The notes beneath the pieces were generated by a model, which was given only the letters and a program-made list of their open reading frames with translations, did not search any database and was not told where the DNA came from. From positions 3,720,001 to 3,784,000 of the forward strand of contig NZ_CP045119.1 of assembly GCF_011492945.1 (NCBI RefSeq): a stretch of DNA of 64,000 nt, written 5' to 3'. This stretch comes from Rubrobacter tropicus (lineage in GTDB: Bacteria > Actinomycetota > Rubrobacteria > Rubrobacterales > Rubrobacteraceae). Shown here in pieces: positions 1 through 7,712 of the stretch. The number at the start of each line of letters is the position of its first letter. Position 1 is the stretch's first letter. A program made the position numbers and the translations under genes.

Positions 1-910
1 CCGCGGCGCCCAACCAGACGGCCGGGAGCGCCGCGTCGAGCGCCGCCGGGGTGCTCCCTCCGTTCGAAGACACCACGTACACCGCGTTCAGGCCCGGGAA
101 TGCGAGGTAGAGCACGCCCGCCACCGGGGCGAGGGCGAGCAGCCCGCGCAGGCGCTGCCCGGAGAGCAAAAAGTAGACCGGCAATGAGGCGGCGAGTGCC
201 ACCATCGCCCCGCGCGACTGGGTGAGGACGGCCAGGTTCAGGCCAAGGACCGCGCCGGCGAGGACCGCGCCGCGCAGCACCGGATTTACCCGCCGGGAGC
301 CGCCGAGGTAGACGGCGACCCACAACGAAACCAGCAGGAAGGCGGCCTCGCCATTGTAGTAGCCCACGGTGCCGACCAGCCGATCGTTGAAGAAGGAGGC
401 GTCGGTCCGGGACGGAAGCGCCAGCAGGGTGAGGGCGGCGACGGCGGCCGGTCCGAGCACGGAGGCGGCGAGGACCCACCGCCGGGACGCCCCAAGGGCG
501 ACGAGCGCCACCGTCGTCAGGAAGACGAGCAAGTAGAGGTACGTCTGTCCCGCGCCGAGCCAGGCGTCGCCCTTGTTGGGCGACCACAGCACGGAGGCCA
601 GCGTCCAGGCCGTGTAGGCGACAAAGAGCGCGAGCGCGAGGACGCCCCACCGGAGCCTGGCGCCGCCGAAGGGCGCCACCGCCGCCACGAGGAACGCCAC
701 CGTCGCCACGACAAACGCGCAGGGCGCCCAGTTCCCCACAAAGTAACCACCGTTCGCGTCGCCCATCCACGCGGCGAGCAGCACGGTCACGACGAGGGCT
801 ACGGTAGGGTACAGCCTCTCCTGGTTCTTGGACGCCTGCGTGCTCCTCCTGAACGCCGCGAGGAGGCGGTTTGAAGAGCCCCTGGGTTCCACGATACCGA
901 TCCCGAACAT
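1..910 (-). CDS. O-antigen ligase/polymerase-like membrane protein (C-terminus off window)
   Basis: The minus strand is open from an ATG at 910 to the window edge, about 303 residues without a stop. The translation is a multi-spanning membrane protein: a short charged N-terminus (MFGIGIVEPRGSSN), then repeated hydrophobic helices rich in Ala, Val and Leu. The stretch LTQSRGAMVALAASLPVYFL matches the 'T.SRGa' signature of Wzy/WaaL O-antigen ligase-type proteins. Such proteins polymerise or transfer lipid-linked glycans in the membrane. It lies downstream of the RiPP/LPxTG cluster on the same strand, so it may belong to a surface-polysaccharide locus continuing to the left. The family call is from hydropathy and this signature only. 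Confidence 0.7.
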   Translation of the reverse strand, partial: MFGIGIVEPRGSSNRLLAAFRRSTQASKNQERLYPTVALVVTVLLAAWMGDANGGYFVGNWAPCAFVVATVAFLVAAVAPFGGARLRWGVLALALFVAYTAWTLASVLWSPNKGDAWLGAGQTYLYLLVFLTTVALVALGASRRWVLAASVLGPAAVAALTLLALPSRTDASFFNDRLVGTVGYYNGEAAFLLVSLWVAVYLGGSRRVNPVLRGAVLAGAVLGLNLAVLTQSRGAMVALAASLPVYFLLSGQRLRGLLALAPVAGVLYLAFPGLNAVYVVSSNGGSTPAALDAALPAVWLGAA

Positions 911-932
911 ACCGGCGCCCTCCGGACGTGCC

Positions 933-1205
933 CTAGCCGCGCCCCGCGCAGCGACGGACGAGGGCTATGCCGGTGCCCGTCACGATCAGGGCGGCACCGA
1001 CGAACAGGATCAAGGGCCCCCCGGTGTCGGGCAAGACGCTCAACGTGCCGGAGACCCGGCTCGCGTGGTCCATGGTATCGGTGGGCGATCCGTACTGGCC
1101 CTCCCGCGACTGCGCTTGCGCCGACGCGGCGAGGACGAGCATCGTGAGGATCGCGAACGCGCACCCCGAGAGCCTGGCACCGAGATGCGACTGGATTGCG
1201 CTCAT
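933..1205 (-). CDS. Small LPxTG sortase-substrate protein, copy 1
   Basis: A 90-residue protein starting at the ATG at 1205, preceded by GGAGG at good spacing. It has a signal peptide (residues ~1-32, hydrophobic core FAILTMLVLAASAQA). The mature part is only about 30 residues (QSREGQYGSPTDTMDHASRV...). It ends with LPDTG, a transmembrane helix and a basic tail (VRRCAGRG), the canonical sortase sorting signal. It should be covalently attached to the cell wall; no sortase is in the window. The mature and anchor parts are nearly identical to the gene at 6527-6808, whereas the signal peptides differ. It lies directly after the RiPP exporter gene and has its own upstream regulatory box near 1310. 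Function of the mature peptide is unknown. Confidence 0.85.
   Translation of the reverse strand: MSAIQSHLGARLSGCAFAILTMLVLAASAQAQSREGQYGSPTDTMDHASRVSGTLSVLPDTGGPLILFVGAALIVTGTGIALVRRCAGRG
951..1112. repeat. 162-bp direct repeat, left copy
   Basis: Bases 951-1112 match 6545-6706 in the same orientation; I count two mismatches. The repeat covers the mature and anchor part of the two LPxTG genes and stops at the signal peptide. It brackets the RiPP biosynthetic genes with an offset of 5,594 bp. Confidence 0.95.
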
Positions 1206-1307
1206 AGGAACCTCCGGTTTGGTCTGTGCACGCGGCGCATCCCGCAATTCGCCTCCCCTTACGCCCATCTTTGCGAAGAGGATAGGTAGGAAGGGTTTGA
1301 CGTACAA

Positions 1308-1327
1308 GGGCCACATGGCATATGTTG
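1308..1327 (-). promoter_or_regulatory. TGCCA-N2-TGGC box, site 1 (LPxTG copy 1)
   Basis: Read towards the gene, the site is CAACATATGCCATGTGGCCC. It lies about 105 bp upstream of the LPxTG start at 1205 and matches the boxes at 5684, 6952, 7073, 8251 and 12201. This is a motif found by eye, not a known matrix. Confidence 0.55.
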
Positions 1328-1369
1328 AGACCGCCCGCTGTGACCGCCCGCGCGGGTTGGCCGTTGCCT

Positions 1370-3229
1370 TCAGACCGGCGGGCGTCGCAGGGCGTCGAGG
1401 GAACCGGGTGCGCGAATACCTTGCGCCTCGCAAAAGGCGGCGAAGCGTCCACCGTCTCCGGCGAGGAGCGCGTCGGGCTCGCCGGACTCGACCAGCTCGC
1501 CATTCTCCAGCACGTGGACGACGTCCGCGAACCTCGCCGCCGAGAGGCGGTGGGTTATAAGGAGTATCGTCAGCCGACCGCGGAGCCCCTCCACGGCGTC
1601 CAGTACACGCCGCTCGTTCTCGGAGTCGAGGGCGCTGGTCGCCTCGTCGAGGATCAGCAAAGAGGGACGGCGCAGCAGGGCGCGGGCGAGGGCCAGGCGC
1701 TGGCGCTCGCCGCCAGAGAGCCGTACCCCCCGGTCCCCAAGCCTCGTCTCCAGGCCGTCCGGCAGACCCGCAACGAACTTCCGGGCGGCAGCCTGATCGA
1801 GCGCCCCGACGAGCTCCTCTTCGTTGGCGTCCGGACGGGCCCACAGGAGGTTGGAGCGCACGGTGTCGTTGAACAAGAAGGTCTCCTGGGCTACGTAGCC
1901 GATGCGGTCGCGCCAGGAGCCCCGCGCTCCACCCACGAGCGGTCTACCGTCCACCAGCACCGCCCCTTCCGTCGGCGCCAGGAGGCCAGATACGAGGTCG
2001 GCCACCGTGCTCTTGCCGGCGCCGGAGGGGCCCACGAGGGCGGCCGTGCTCCCGGCCTCCACGGTAAGGTCGAGGTCCCGCAGCGTCCTACGCCCGTCTT
2101 CGTAGCCGAAGCAGACACCTTCGAGCTTCAGGGCGTCCCGAAGCTCCACCGCAGCCGGGGCGTCCGGGCGGGCTTCGGCGGCGGCCCGTAGGCGCCGGCG
2201 CATGTCGGCCGTTCTGGCGAAGGCCGGAACCGCGCCCATAAAAGACTGCAGGCTCCCCTGGATGCCGCCGAAGAGCGGGATCATCCGGTTGAAGAGGACG
2301 AGCAGGAACAGGAGGCTCGCGGCCGGTAGCTCGAGCAGCTCCAGCGAGACCAGCAGGATGGCGCTCAGGATGGACGCGGAACCCACGCTGAACCAGAAGG
2401 CCGCGTCGGCATAGTTGCGGTTGCCGGCCAGGTAGGTTCCCATAGTTCTCTCCGTGAGCGCCGAGAAAATGCTGGCGCTGCGCACCTCCGCGCCGTAGCT
2501 CTTGACCGTCTTCATGGCGCCGAGGTGCTCTATCGCGGCGGAGTACAGGTCGCTCGTGGCCTGGGACATCTCCTCCCCGATCCGGCGTGAGGCCCGGGTC
2601 TTTTTGCGGAGCAAGAGCAAGAGGGCGGCGCCGCAGAGAAAGACCAGGCCGGTCATCGAAACCGAGATCTTCACGGCCAGCACGACGTACACGGGCACCA
2701 GCACGAGGCCGGTCAGTAGCTGCAGGAGGTAGGCGGTGGCCGCGCCGACCCGGTCTAGCTCGGTGGTGAGCGCGTGGGTAAAGTCCGAGGAACGACTGCG
2801 CGAGAAGGTGAGCCAGTCGGCGTCTGCTATGGAGCTGTACAGACGACGTCGCAGACGGGCCACGAACTCTTGCTGGAGCCAGAAGTTGGAGGTGGACTGC
2901 CACCTGCTCACGAGCGCCACGGCCGTCGTAAGGAGGACGAAGGCGCCAAGCACGGCCGCGGGAGTGGTCTGCAGACCGACCATGCCGAAAGCGGACCGGA
3001 TCGCGCCGGAGAGCCAGCCCAAGGGCCCCTTCTGCACGTCCAGCCCGACGAGCTGCATGAGCGGGATGAGCAACAACAGTTGCGCCGCCTGGCTGGCGCT
3101 CCTGAAGAGCATCAGCGCCAGCGCCAGCGCCACCCTCCAGGACATCATCTCGAGTAGGGTCGTCACGTAGGCGCGGGGGGCGTTCTCCCTCCAGCGCTCG
3201 AGCAGCCTGGCCGGCACCTTCGAGATCAC
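1370..3229 (-). CDS. ABC transporter with fused permease and ATPase (RiPP exporter)
   Basis: 619 residues from a GTG at 3229 whose GTGA overlaps the stop of the upstream nucleotidyltransferase gene, implying translational coupling. A longer upstream reading would overlap that gene and is rejected. The N-terminal half (~1-320) is an exporter membrane domain with about six helices. The C-terminal half is an ABC ATPase with Walker A VGPSGAGKST, signature LSGGERQRLALARALL, Walker B LLILDEATSALDSE and H-loop LLITHRLS. There is no C39 peptidase domain, fitting a cluster where B1/B2 cleave the leader. In lasso-type clusters this position is the D protein that exports the mature peptide. Substrate is inferred from context. 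Confidence 0.88.
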   Translation of the reverse strand: MISKVPARLLERWRENAPRAYVTTLLEMMSWRVALALALMLFRSASQAAQLLLLIPLMQLVGLDVQKGPLGWLSGAIRSAFGMVGLQTTPAAVLGAFVLLTTAVALVSRWQSTSNFWLQQEFVARLRRRLYSSIADADWLTFSRSRSSDFTHALTTELDRVGAATAYLLQLLTGLVLVPVYVVLAVKISVSMTGLVFLCGAALLLLLRKKTRASRRIGEEMSQATSDLYSAAIEHLGAMKTVKSYGAEVRSASIFSALTERTMGTYLAGNRNYADAAFWFSVGSASILSAILLVSLELLELPAASLLFLLVLFNRMIPLFGGIQGSLQSFMGAVPAFARTADMRRRLRAAAEARPDAPAAVELRDALKLEGVCFGYEDGRRTLRDLDLTVEAGSTAALVGPSGAGKSTVADLVSGLLAPTEGAVLVDGRPLVGGARGSWRDRIGYVAQETFLFNDTVRSNLLWARPDANEEELVGALDQAAARKFVAGLPDGLETRLGDRGVRLSGGERQRLALARALLRRPSLLILDEATSALDSENERRVLDAVEGLRGRLTILLITHRLSAARFADVVHVLENGELVESGEPDALLAGDGGRFAAFCEAQGIRAPGSLDALRRPPV

Positions 3230-4425
3230 GCCCGGCGCTCCATCAACCGGAGCCCCTGCCGGGCCGCCAGGCGAATCGGACGGATCAGGGGGTACAGGGG
3301 CACCAGCTTTTCGGGGAGCGGCACGGCTTCCCAGTCCGCGGGGCCCGGCGCCGTGATCCTGCGGATACGGTAACGCAGCCTGTCCCGGTGACGATCCAGG
3401 GCCGAAGACTGAAACGCCCGACGTTCGGAACCCTCGGTGCCGCCCTCTCGCACCGCGGACGCGAGGAGGCTTTCGTGCAGGCGATCGTGCGCCCTCGCGG
3501 CCAGCACTCTCACTTTCCCGTCGGCATCCGCTGCGCGCCGGATGTTTCCGGGAAGCTCCGCGCCCAGGAGGTCCGAGGCGAGAGAGAGGCCGAGGAGGAG
3601 CGCCCTCTTCGCGTTCGAGGCACGGGCTCGCGCCAGGAGGAGCTCGTGGTCGAGTCCGGTGGGGCACTCGAGAAGGCCGGCGACGTCCCGGATCCAGCAC
3701 AGACGCTCCCACAGGTGGGCCGTCCCGTGGACGCACAGCACCAGGAGCGTGTCCTCCGGGGATAGGGTGCGCACGCCCGGCCCGCCGAAGGGCGCCCGGA
3801 CGGCGCGTCCCCACATTTCTTCGCAATCGAGCATGAACGAGACGGCGGCTGGGGCGACGGTCCAATGCAGCTCCACCACGGTGCCGTTCTCCCTCGTAAG
3901 GGGGTATTCGCGCTCGTAGCGCAGGAGGGCTGCTTCTTGCGCCGGGTCGAGCGTCGACCACGGGCGGTATCCGAGCGCCGCCAACGCCCTCTTAGCCCCG
4001 AGGGCGTCCCGCCTGCGGACAAGGACGTCCAGATCCCCGAACTCCCTCAACGACAGGTCGCCGTACGCCGACACCGCGAGAACCGGCCCCTTGTACGGCA
4101 GGGCGGTAATACCGTGTCCCTCCAGGACGCCCAGCAGCTTGAGCAGCTCCCCAGCGAGGTAGAGGTTACGCGCGCGGGCCACGCCAAAGTGGGCGCGCAG
4201 CCGTTCCAGCACTTCGGGAGGCATGGCCTGCGAGAAGCCGCCGAGACGCGAGTGCAGGAGCGGCGCCACCCCGTGTCCGTAGGCCGCGCGAAGCAGCCGG
4301 TCCCAGTTGAGATCCCCGCCGAGCAGGGTCTCGATGCGTCCGGTCGCCCCTGCGGTCGCGCGAACCCCCGCGCACAGGAGCAGAAGTTCCAACTCGGGAC
4401 TGTCAGCTTGAGTGCGGGCGCTCAA
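3226..4425 (-). CDS. Nucleotidyltransferase-family protein (PF14907 type), RiPP tailoring candidate
   Basis: 399 residues starting at a TTG (4425) that lies inside the end of the upstream kinase gene (23-nt overlap). The core motif (KGPVLAVSAYGDLSLREFGD followed by LDVLV) is the nucleotidyltransferase fold signature with the metal-binding D-x-D (GDLDVLV). This family recurs in lasso peptide clusters beside HprK-like kinases, where it acts on a phosphorylated peptide; that role is established for some Bacillales clusters and only inferred here. The gene sits between kinase and exporter in one overlapping operon. The start codon is chosen from coupling; a later start would shorten the N-terminus by a few residues. 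Confidence 0.78.
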   Translation of the reverse strand: MSARTQADSPELELLLLCAGVRATAGATGRIETLLGGDLNWDRLLRAAYGHGVAPLLHSRLGGFSQAMPPEVLERLRAHFGVARARNLYLAGELLKLLGVLEGHGITALPYKGPVLAVSAYGDLSLREFGDLDVLVRRRDALGAKRALAALGYRPWSTLDPAQEAALLRYEREYPLTRENGTVVELHWTVAPAAVSFMLDCEEMWGRAVRAPFGGPGVRTLSPEDTLLVLCVHGTAHLWERLCWIRDVAGLLECPTGLDHELLLARARASNAKRALLLGLSLASDLLGAELPGNIRRAADADGKVRVLAARAHDRLHESLLASAVREGGTEGSERRAFQSSALDRHRDRLRYRIRRITAPGPADWEAVPLPEKLVPLYPLIRPIRLAARQGLRLMERRA

Positions 4426-5293
4426 GGTCTTCCTCGATCAGGCGGGCCACCTCGGAGAGTTCGGCCAGGCTCCGGGGCCGCCTCAGATGTCCGAAGGTGA
4501 CGTTGTTCACGACGTTGGCGCACTGGAAGAAGTGCGGCGACCCGCCGACGGCTATGAGTGCCTCGGAGCCGAAGGTGTGGCGCACCGACTCTACCAGCGC
4601 CTGCTGCGGCCCGAGGGGATCGATCCTCGCCCCCCCTTCCCCATCCCCGAGCACGCCGAGGAGGTAGACCCGCCCGAGCGGTAGGGACGATGGCACGAAA
4701 CCCGCCATGGCCGGGCGGGTGCGTTTCTGGAAGTCCGGGTGCAGGCGCGGCAGATCGTCGGGATCTTCGCCCAGCGACGCCACGGCCTCCGGCCACAGCT
4801 TGAGCTGCGGGGCTCCGGGGCTCACTACGGGCGGCCCCGTTTCGTCCGTCCTCACGGCCGTCACATCGTCCGCCACGAGCGGGTGGCCCCTGGCGTGCAG
4901 GGCGGCGGCCGTCGTGGACTTGCCCCAACCCTTGGGCCCCAAGAAGGCGACGGCCATCCCGCAAACCGAGACCGCGCTGGCGTGCAGGATGAGGAAACCC
5001 CGCTGCTGGAGAAGCACGGACAGAACGGGACCGGAGACGAAGTTTCGGTACACGCGCTCCCCGGCCTCCGGGGCGGGATCGACTACTATCTCGCGCCCGT
5101 CCCGCACGAGAAAAGCCCCAACGCCCGCCCAGTAAAGATAAGCCTCCCTGGCGGCCGTGCCAGAGTATCCTTCCTCCACCGCGCGCGCCGGTAGGTCGGC
5201 CAAGCGCCCCGGTGCACGAGCACGTCGGCCGTTCCCTCCCGGGTACGAGGCCCGGTAGGGGAAACGGGGAACGAATTCCCAACCCATATGCAT
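4403..5293 (-). CDS. HprK-like serine kinase, RiPP tailoring candidate
   Basis: 296 residues; ATGs at 5293 and 5287 are both possible and neither has a clear ribosome site. It contains a P-loop GPKGWGKSTTAAAL and the HprK-type acid motif LVADDVTAV, with a conserved end (NNVTFGHLRRPRSLAELSEV). HPr-kinase-like proteins in lasso clusters phosphorylate a side chain near the C-terminus of the precursor. The precursor here ends ...GNNPQNRP, with Ser 40 and Ser 50 and Thr 55 as the available hydroxyls. It overlaps the nucleotidyltransferase gene. A 126-nt gap containing a GGCGCC-TTC-GGCGCC hairpin separates it from the precursor gene and may lower expression relative to the precursor. Confidence 0.8.
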   Translation of the reverse strand: MHMGWEFVPRFPYRASYPGGNGRRARAPGRLADLPARAVEEGYSGTAAREAYLYWAGVGAFLVRDGREIVVDPAPEAGERVYRNFVSGPVLSVLLQQRGFLILHASAVSVCGMAVAFLGPKGWGKSTTAAALHARGHPLVADDVTAVRTDETGPPVVSPGAPQLKLWPEAVASLGEDPDDLPRLHPDFQKRTRPAMAGFVPSSLPLGRVYLLGVLGDGEGGARIDPLGPQQALVESVRHTFGSEALIAVGGSPHFFQCANVVNNVTFGHLRRPRSLAELSEVARLIEEDLERPHSS

Positions 5294-5419
5294 TATACGC
5301 GTACGTGCTTGGTCCTCCTACGTATAAGCCCCCCGCAGGGCGCGAAGGGTGACCCTTTCAAGAGCTTGCGGGGGACCACGGTCAGCCTGGCGCCGAAGGC
5401 GCCGGCCGAGAGGCCGCGA

Positions 5420-5611
5420 TCACGGCCTGTTCTGCGGGTTGTTGCCGGTATTACCGACCTGAGAGCCGAGCCCCGGTGCAACGCAGCCGTCCGACGGGTT
5501 GCAGCCCGGGGGTCCCGGCCCGCCGAAGGGCGGGTCGCCGTTCGGAGCCAGGGTTATCTTTTCGACAGAACCGTGCACCGTGAGGCTTGGTGTGGTGTAA
5601 GCCTTCTTCAT
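5420..5611 (-). CDS. RiPP precursor peptide with lasso-type leader
   Basis: 63 residues from the ATG at 5611, preceded by a near-perfect AAGGAGGTG ribosome site. The leader MKKAYTTPSLTVHGSVEKIT carries the Y-x-x-P-x-L-x-x-x-G motif that PqqD-like B1 proteins bind in lasso peptide systems, ending in the usual Thr. The rest is 43 residues rich in Gly, Pro and Asn with two Cys (PPGCNPSDGCVAPG) and ends QNRP. The only early acidic residue is Asp26. Counting from the residue after Thr-x it is position 5, so the lasso macrolactam rule (Asp/Glu at 7-9) is not met. Its own upstream box (5684) and strong ribosome site suggest high expression. The product type is unknown. Confidence 0.82.
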   Translation of the reverse strand: MKKAYTTPSLTVHGSVEKITLAPNGDPPFGGPGPPGCNPSDGCVAPGLGSQVGNTGNNPQNRP

Positions 5612-5683
5612 GGTCCACCTCCTTCCCGAAGATCGCCTAGCATTACATCGTCCACTGTATTTTCCCGGGGACCGGGGCGCACC

Positions 5684-5706
5684 GGCCACATGGCACATTT
5701 GGGGCC
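5684..5706 (-). promoter_or_regulatory. TGCCA-N2-TGGC box, site 2 (RiPP precursor)
   Basis: Read towards the precursor gene the core is CCAAATGTGCCATGTGGCC, about 73 bp upstream of its ATG and just after the end of the B2 gene. It implies that the precursor can be transcribed separately from B1-B2. Confidence 0.55.
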
Positions 5707-5725
5707 AACATCCGGGAGGCTAGCG

Positions 5726-6142
5726 TCAGTTCGCCTCCAGGGTCGCAAGGATCGTGTACCTTTCGATCCCGGTCCCTCCGACGAGCACCTTGCCCCCGCT
5801 CTGGACCCAGGCGTGTGCCTCCAGATCAGACCCTCCGCCCCCCACGACGCCGATCAGCACCAGGGCCGGATGGCCCCTACGACCGAGCAGCACCTGGCTT
5901 GTCAGGGCCAGGGTAAGGCAGGTACTGAACCGGGAAATGCCACGTCCCGCCGTCTCTACGGCCCACACGACCTTTCCCGGAGGGTACTCCTCATCCCTGA
6001 CCCGGAACGGCGCCCGCACCAGGCCGCCCGAAAGCCGTCGCACGAGGGCGAACGGCAACAACCAGAGACAGAACTTCGTGACCATGAGCAAGATCGTCGC
6101 CTTTACCAGCAGCCTTCGTTCGGCCGCAGGGAGGCTCAACAA
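5726..6142 (-). CDS. Lasso-type B2 leader peptidase (transglutaminase-like)
   Basis: About 138 residues if the TTG at 6142 (11 nt after the B1 stop) is the start; the frame is open to an ATG at 6235 but that would overlap B1 by over 80 nt. The protein begins LLSLPAAERRLLVKA, has two hydrophobic stretches, then the B2 signature: Cys in SRFSTCLTLALTSQVLLGRR and His in LEAHAWVQSGG. These correspond to the catalytic Cys and His of the transglutaminase-like B2 cysteine protease that removes the leader after B1 presents it. Gene order B1-B2-precursor is usual. The exact start is uncertain. Confidence 0.82.
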   Translation of the reverse strand: MLSLPAAERRLLVKATILLMVTKFCLWLLPFALVRRLSGGLVRAPFRVRDEEYPPGKVVWAVETAGRGISRFSTCLTLALTSQVLLGRRGHPALVLIGVVGGGGSDLEAHAWVQSGGKVLVGGTGIERYTILATLEAN

Positions 6143-6152
6143 CCGGCCGACC

Positions 6153-6443
6153 TTATGGATGGGTAACCTCGACGAGCCCCTCGCTCTCGAGGGCAGAGAT
6201 AAAGTCGAGCAGATCTCGCTCGCAACGCTTTGCATCGACCTCGTACTCGGCGAGCAGTTCGTCTCGGACCTCTACGATCTTCCTCGGTCTCTGAACGAGA
6301 TTCCAGATCCGAACCCCCACGGCGTCTAGCCCGTAGTAGGTGCCTCCCTTCAGGTCCAGGATCGCCACCTCGCCCCCGATATCGCTGAAGACCTGGTCTT
6401 CGGCCGCCACGACAGCGGAATCCATCGATGCCGTCTTTCGCAT
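6153..6443 (-). CDS. PqqD-like B1 protein (RiPP recognition element)
   Basis: 96 residues. It has the PqqD fold pattern: beta strands around GGEVAILDLKGGTYYGLDAVG, then WNLVQRPRKIVEVRDELLAEY and a helical end LLDFISALESEGLVEV. B1 proteins bind the YxxP...G leader of the precursor and deliver it to B2. It is the first gene of the B1-B2 pair. B2 follows within 11 nt. Family assignment is firm; partner assignment follows from the matching leader motif at 5611. Confidence 0.87.
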   Translation of the reverse strand: MRKTASMDSAVVAAEDQVFSDIGGEVAILDLKGGTYYGLDAVGVRIWNLVQRPRKIVEVRDELLAEYEVDAKRCERDLLDFISALESEGLVEVTHP

Positions 6444-6526
6444 ACCCCTCGTTTCTGCGGAGGCCGGGCGCGGCGGGCCGCCGCCCCGGAGGCTACCGGC
6501 AAGCTCCGGTAAGATACCTGTAGTCT

Positions 6527-6808
6527 TTACCTATACCCCGCGCGGCGACGGACGAGGGCTATGCCGGTGCCCGTCACGATCAGGGCGGCACCGACGAACA
6601 GGATCAAGGGCCCCCCGGTGTCGGGCAAGACGCTCAACGTGCCGGAGACCCGGCTCGCGTGGTCCACGGTATCTGTGGGCGATCCGTACTGGCCCTCCCG
6701 CGACTGGGCATATGCGGCCGTGCTCCAAAGTAGCAACAGAGTGGACGCAAGAAAGAGCCCCGCCAAATGGACGGCCTTCAAGCGTGCGAAACGGGTGTTC
6801 TCTACCAT
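6527..6808 (-). CDS. Small LPxTG sortase-substrate protein, copy 2
   Basis: 93 residues from the ATG at 6808 with GGAGG upstream. The signal peptide (LAGLFLASTLLLLWSTAAYA) is unrelated to that of copy 1, but from QSREGQYGSPTDT to LPDTG, the membrane helix and the basic tail it is almost identical to the protein at 933-1205. It is the most upstream gene of the minus-strand RiPP block, with a regulatory box at 6952-6975. It should be wall-anchored by a sortase encoded elsewhere. Whether these peptides interact with the RiPP system or simply share its control is unknown. Confidence 0.85.
   Translation of the reverse strand: MVENTRFARLKAVHLAGLFLASTLLLLWSTAAYAQSREGQYGSPTDTVDHASRVSGTLSVLPDTGGPLILFVGAALIVTGTGIALVRRRAGYR
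6545..6706. repeat. 162-bp direct repeat, right copy
   Basis: Partner of 951-1112 (two mismatches by my count). The sharp edge at the signal-peptide junction suggests gene conversion or partial duplication rather than duplication of the whole gene. Confidence 0.95.
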
Positions 6809-6951
6809 AGCTGCCTCCGATTTTCTTTGCGCGACCCGACGGGACCCTTTCCGCCTACCCCTATCTTGCTTTTTGCGGCTTTCACCGTGCCTCTTATCCT
6901 GAGCACGTTGACGCAAGACCAAAACTATTAAAGGTCCGAAGCCCACGCATG

Positions 6952-6975
6952 GGCCACCTGGCACATATTCGGGCC
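6952..6975 (-). promoter_or_regulatory. TGCCA-N2-TGGC box, site 3 (LPxTG copy 2)
   Basis: Read towards the gene: GGCCCGAATATGTGCCAGGT followed by GGCC. It is about 144 bp upstream of the ATG at 6808. Confidence 0.55.
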
Positions 6976-7072
6976 GGGAGTTACTCGACACGCGCCTGAA
7001 CACTCTTCCAGCGGCGCGTTCGGCCCGCCGATGAGCACCCGGAAAAAGCCGGCGGATAATTCCGGACGCCAG

Positions 7073-7094
7073 GTCGCCAATATGCCGAATGGCA
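7073..7094 (+). promoter_or_regulatory. TGCCA-N2-TGGC box, site 4 (7155 gene)
   Basis: On the plus strand: GCCAATATGCCGAATGGCAC, about 60 bp upstream of the ATG at 7155. It is shorter by two bases between ATG and CC than the other sites. Confidence 0.45.
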
Positions 7095-7154
7095 CGCGCG
7101 TCCTTGCCGGTGTGTTGGTACTTTTGGGCTGTCGTGAGTAGAAGGTCGGCAGAG

Positions 7155-7523
7155 ATGAAGGTATTGGTCGTCCTGGAAGATGAGTTCCGCGCCTACCGAG
7201 AGGTGCTAGCGGCCGGGGTTCAGGCCTTGCGTCCCGGCGCCCGGGTCTCCACGACCGTGCCCTCCAGTCTGGACGACGAGATGGCCCGCTTCGACCCGCA
7301 GGTGGTTATATCCAGCATCCCGGGCACCACGAGGCCAGGGAGCGTGATCACCTGGATAGAGTTGCCTACGGACCCCTCCCGGCCAACGGTCGTGAGCTTT
7401 GGTGGACGCAGTTTCGAGCGAACCAACCCGACTCTGGACGCGCTGCTGCAGATCGTCGACGAGGCCGAGGAGAAGTGCAAGCTCAACGGGCAGCCGGCGA
7501 ACGGCGACGCGTTCGCCGGCTAA
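7155..7523 (+). CDS. Receiver-like small protein, unknown function
   Basis: 122 residues starting at the ATG at 7155 (MKVLVVLEDEFRAYREVLAAG), with AGAGATG context; an upstream GTG in frame at 7089 is less likely. The alternating beta/alpha pattern (MKVLVVLED, PQVVISSIPG, RPTVVSFGG, LDALLQIVDEAEE) resembles a CheY-type receiver. The acidic pocket is only partly present (E/D near residue 8) and no clear phospho-Asp follows. It probably senses or binds rather than acting as a normal response regulator. It is convergent with the similar-sized protein at 7713-8192, and both have the same upstream box, pointing to common control. Confidence 0.65.
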   Translation: MKVLVVLEDEFRAYREVLAAGVQALRPGARVSTTVPSSLDDEMARFDPQVVISSIPGTTRPGSVITWIELPTDPSRPTVVSFGGRSFERTNPTLDALLQIVDEAEEKCKLNGQPANGDAFAG

Positions 7524-7712
7524 ACCGGGGGATACAGACCTGGTTCCCGACCGCTTCTTACGAGCGCGCCGGGTGCAGGCGGAGGCGACTCGGGGCGTCG
7601 GGTCTCGCAGGTACGCTGCTTCGGTAAACCCCTTCTCCCGGATGGCGGGGCTGCGCCTCTCTTCCACCGACTGCTGAACGACCGCCGCAAAGCGCGCCTC
7701 CGCTGTGGCCGG

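Larger units (their letters stand above)
6809..7154. other. Divergent intergenic region with two regulatory boxes
   Basis: 346 bases between the LPxTG gene (minus) and the receiver-like gene (plus). It holds the boxes at 6952-6975 and 7073-7094, which face opposite ways, each towards its own gene. No coding sequence is supported. Confidence 0.6.

Noticed and set aside
5420-5611. A classical lasso peptide core
   Set aside because: No Asp or Glu at positions 7-9 from the expected cleavage after Thr-x, and no cyclase gene in the window; only the leader is lasso-like.
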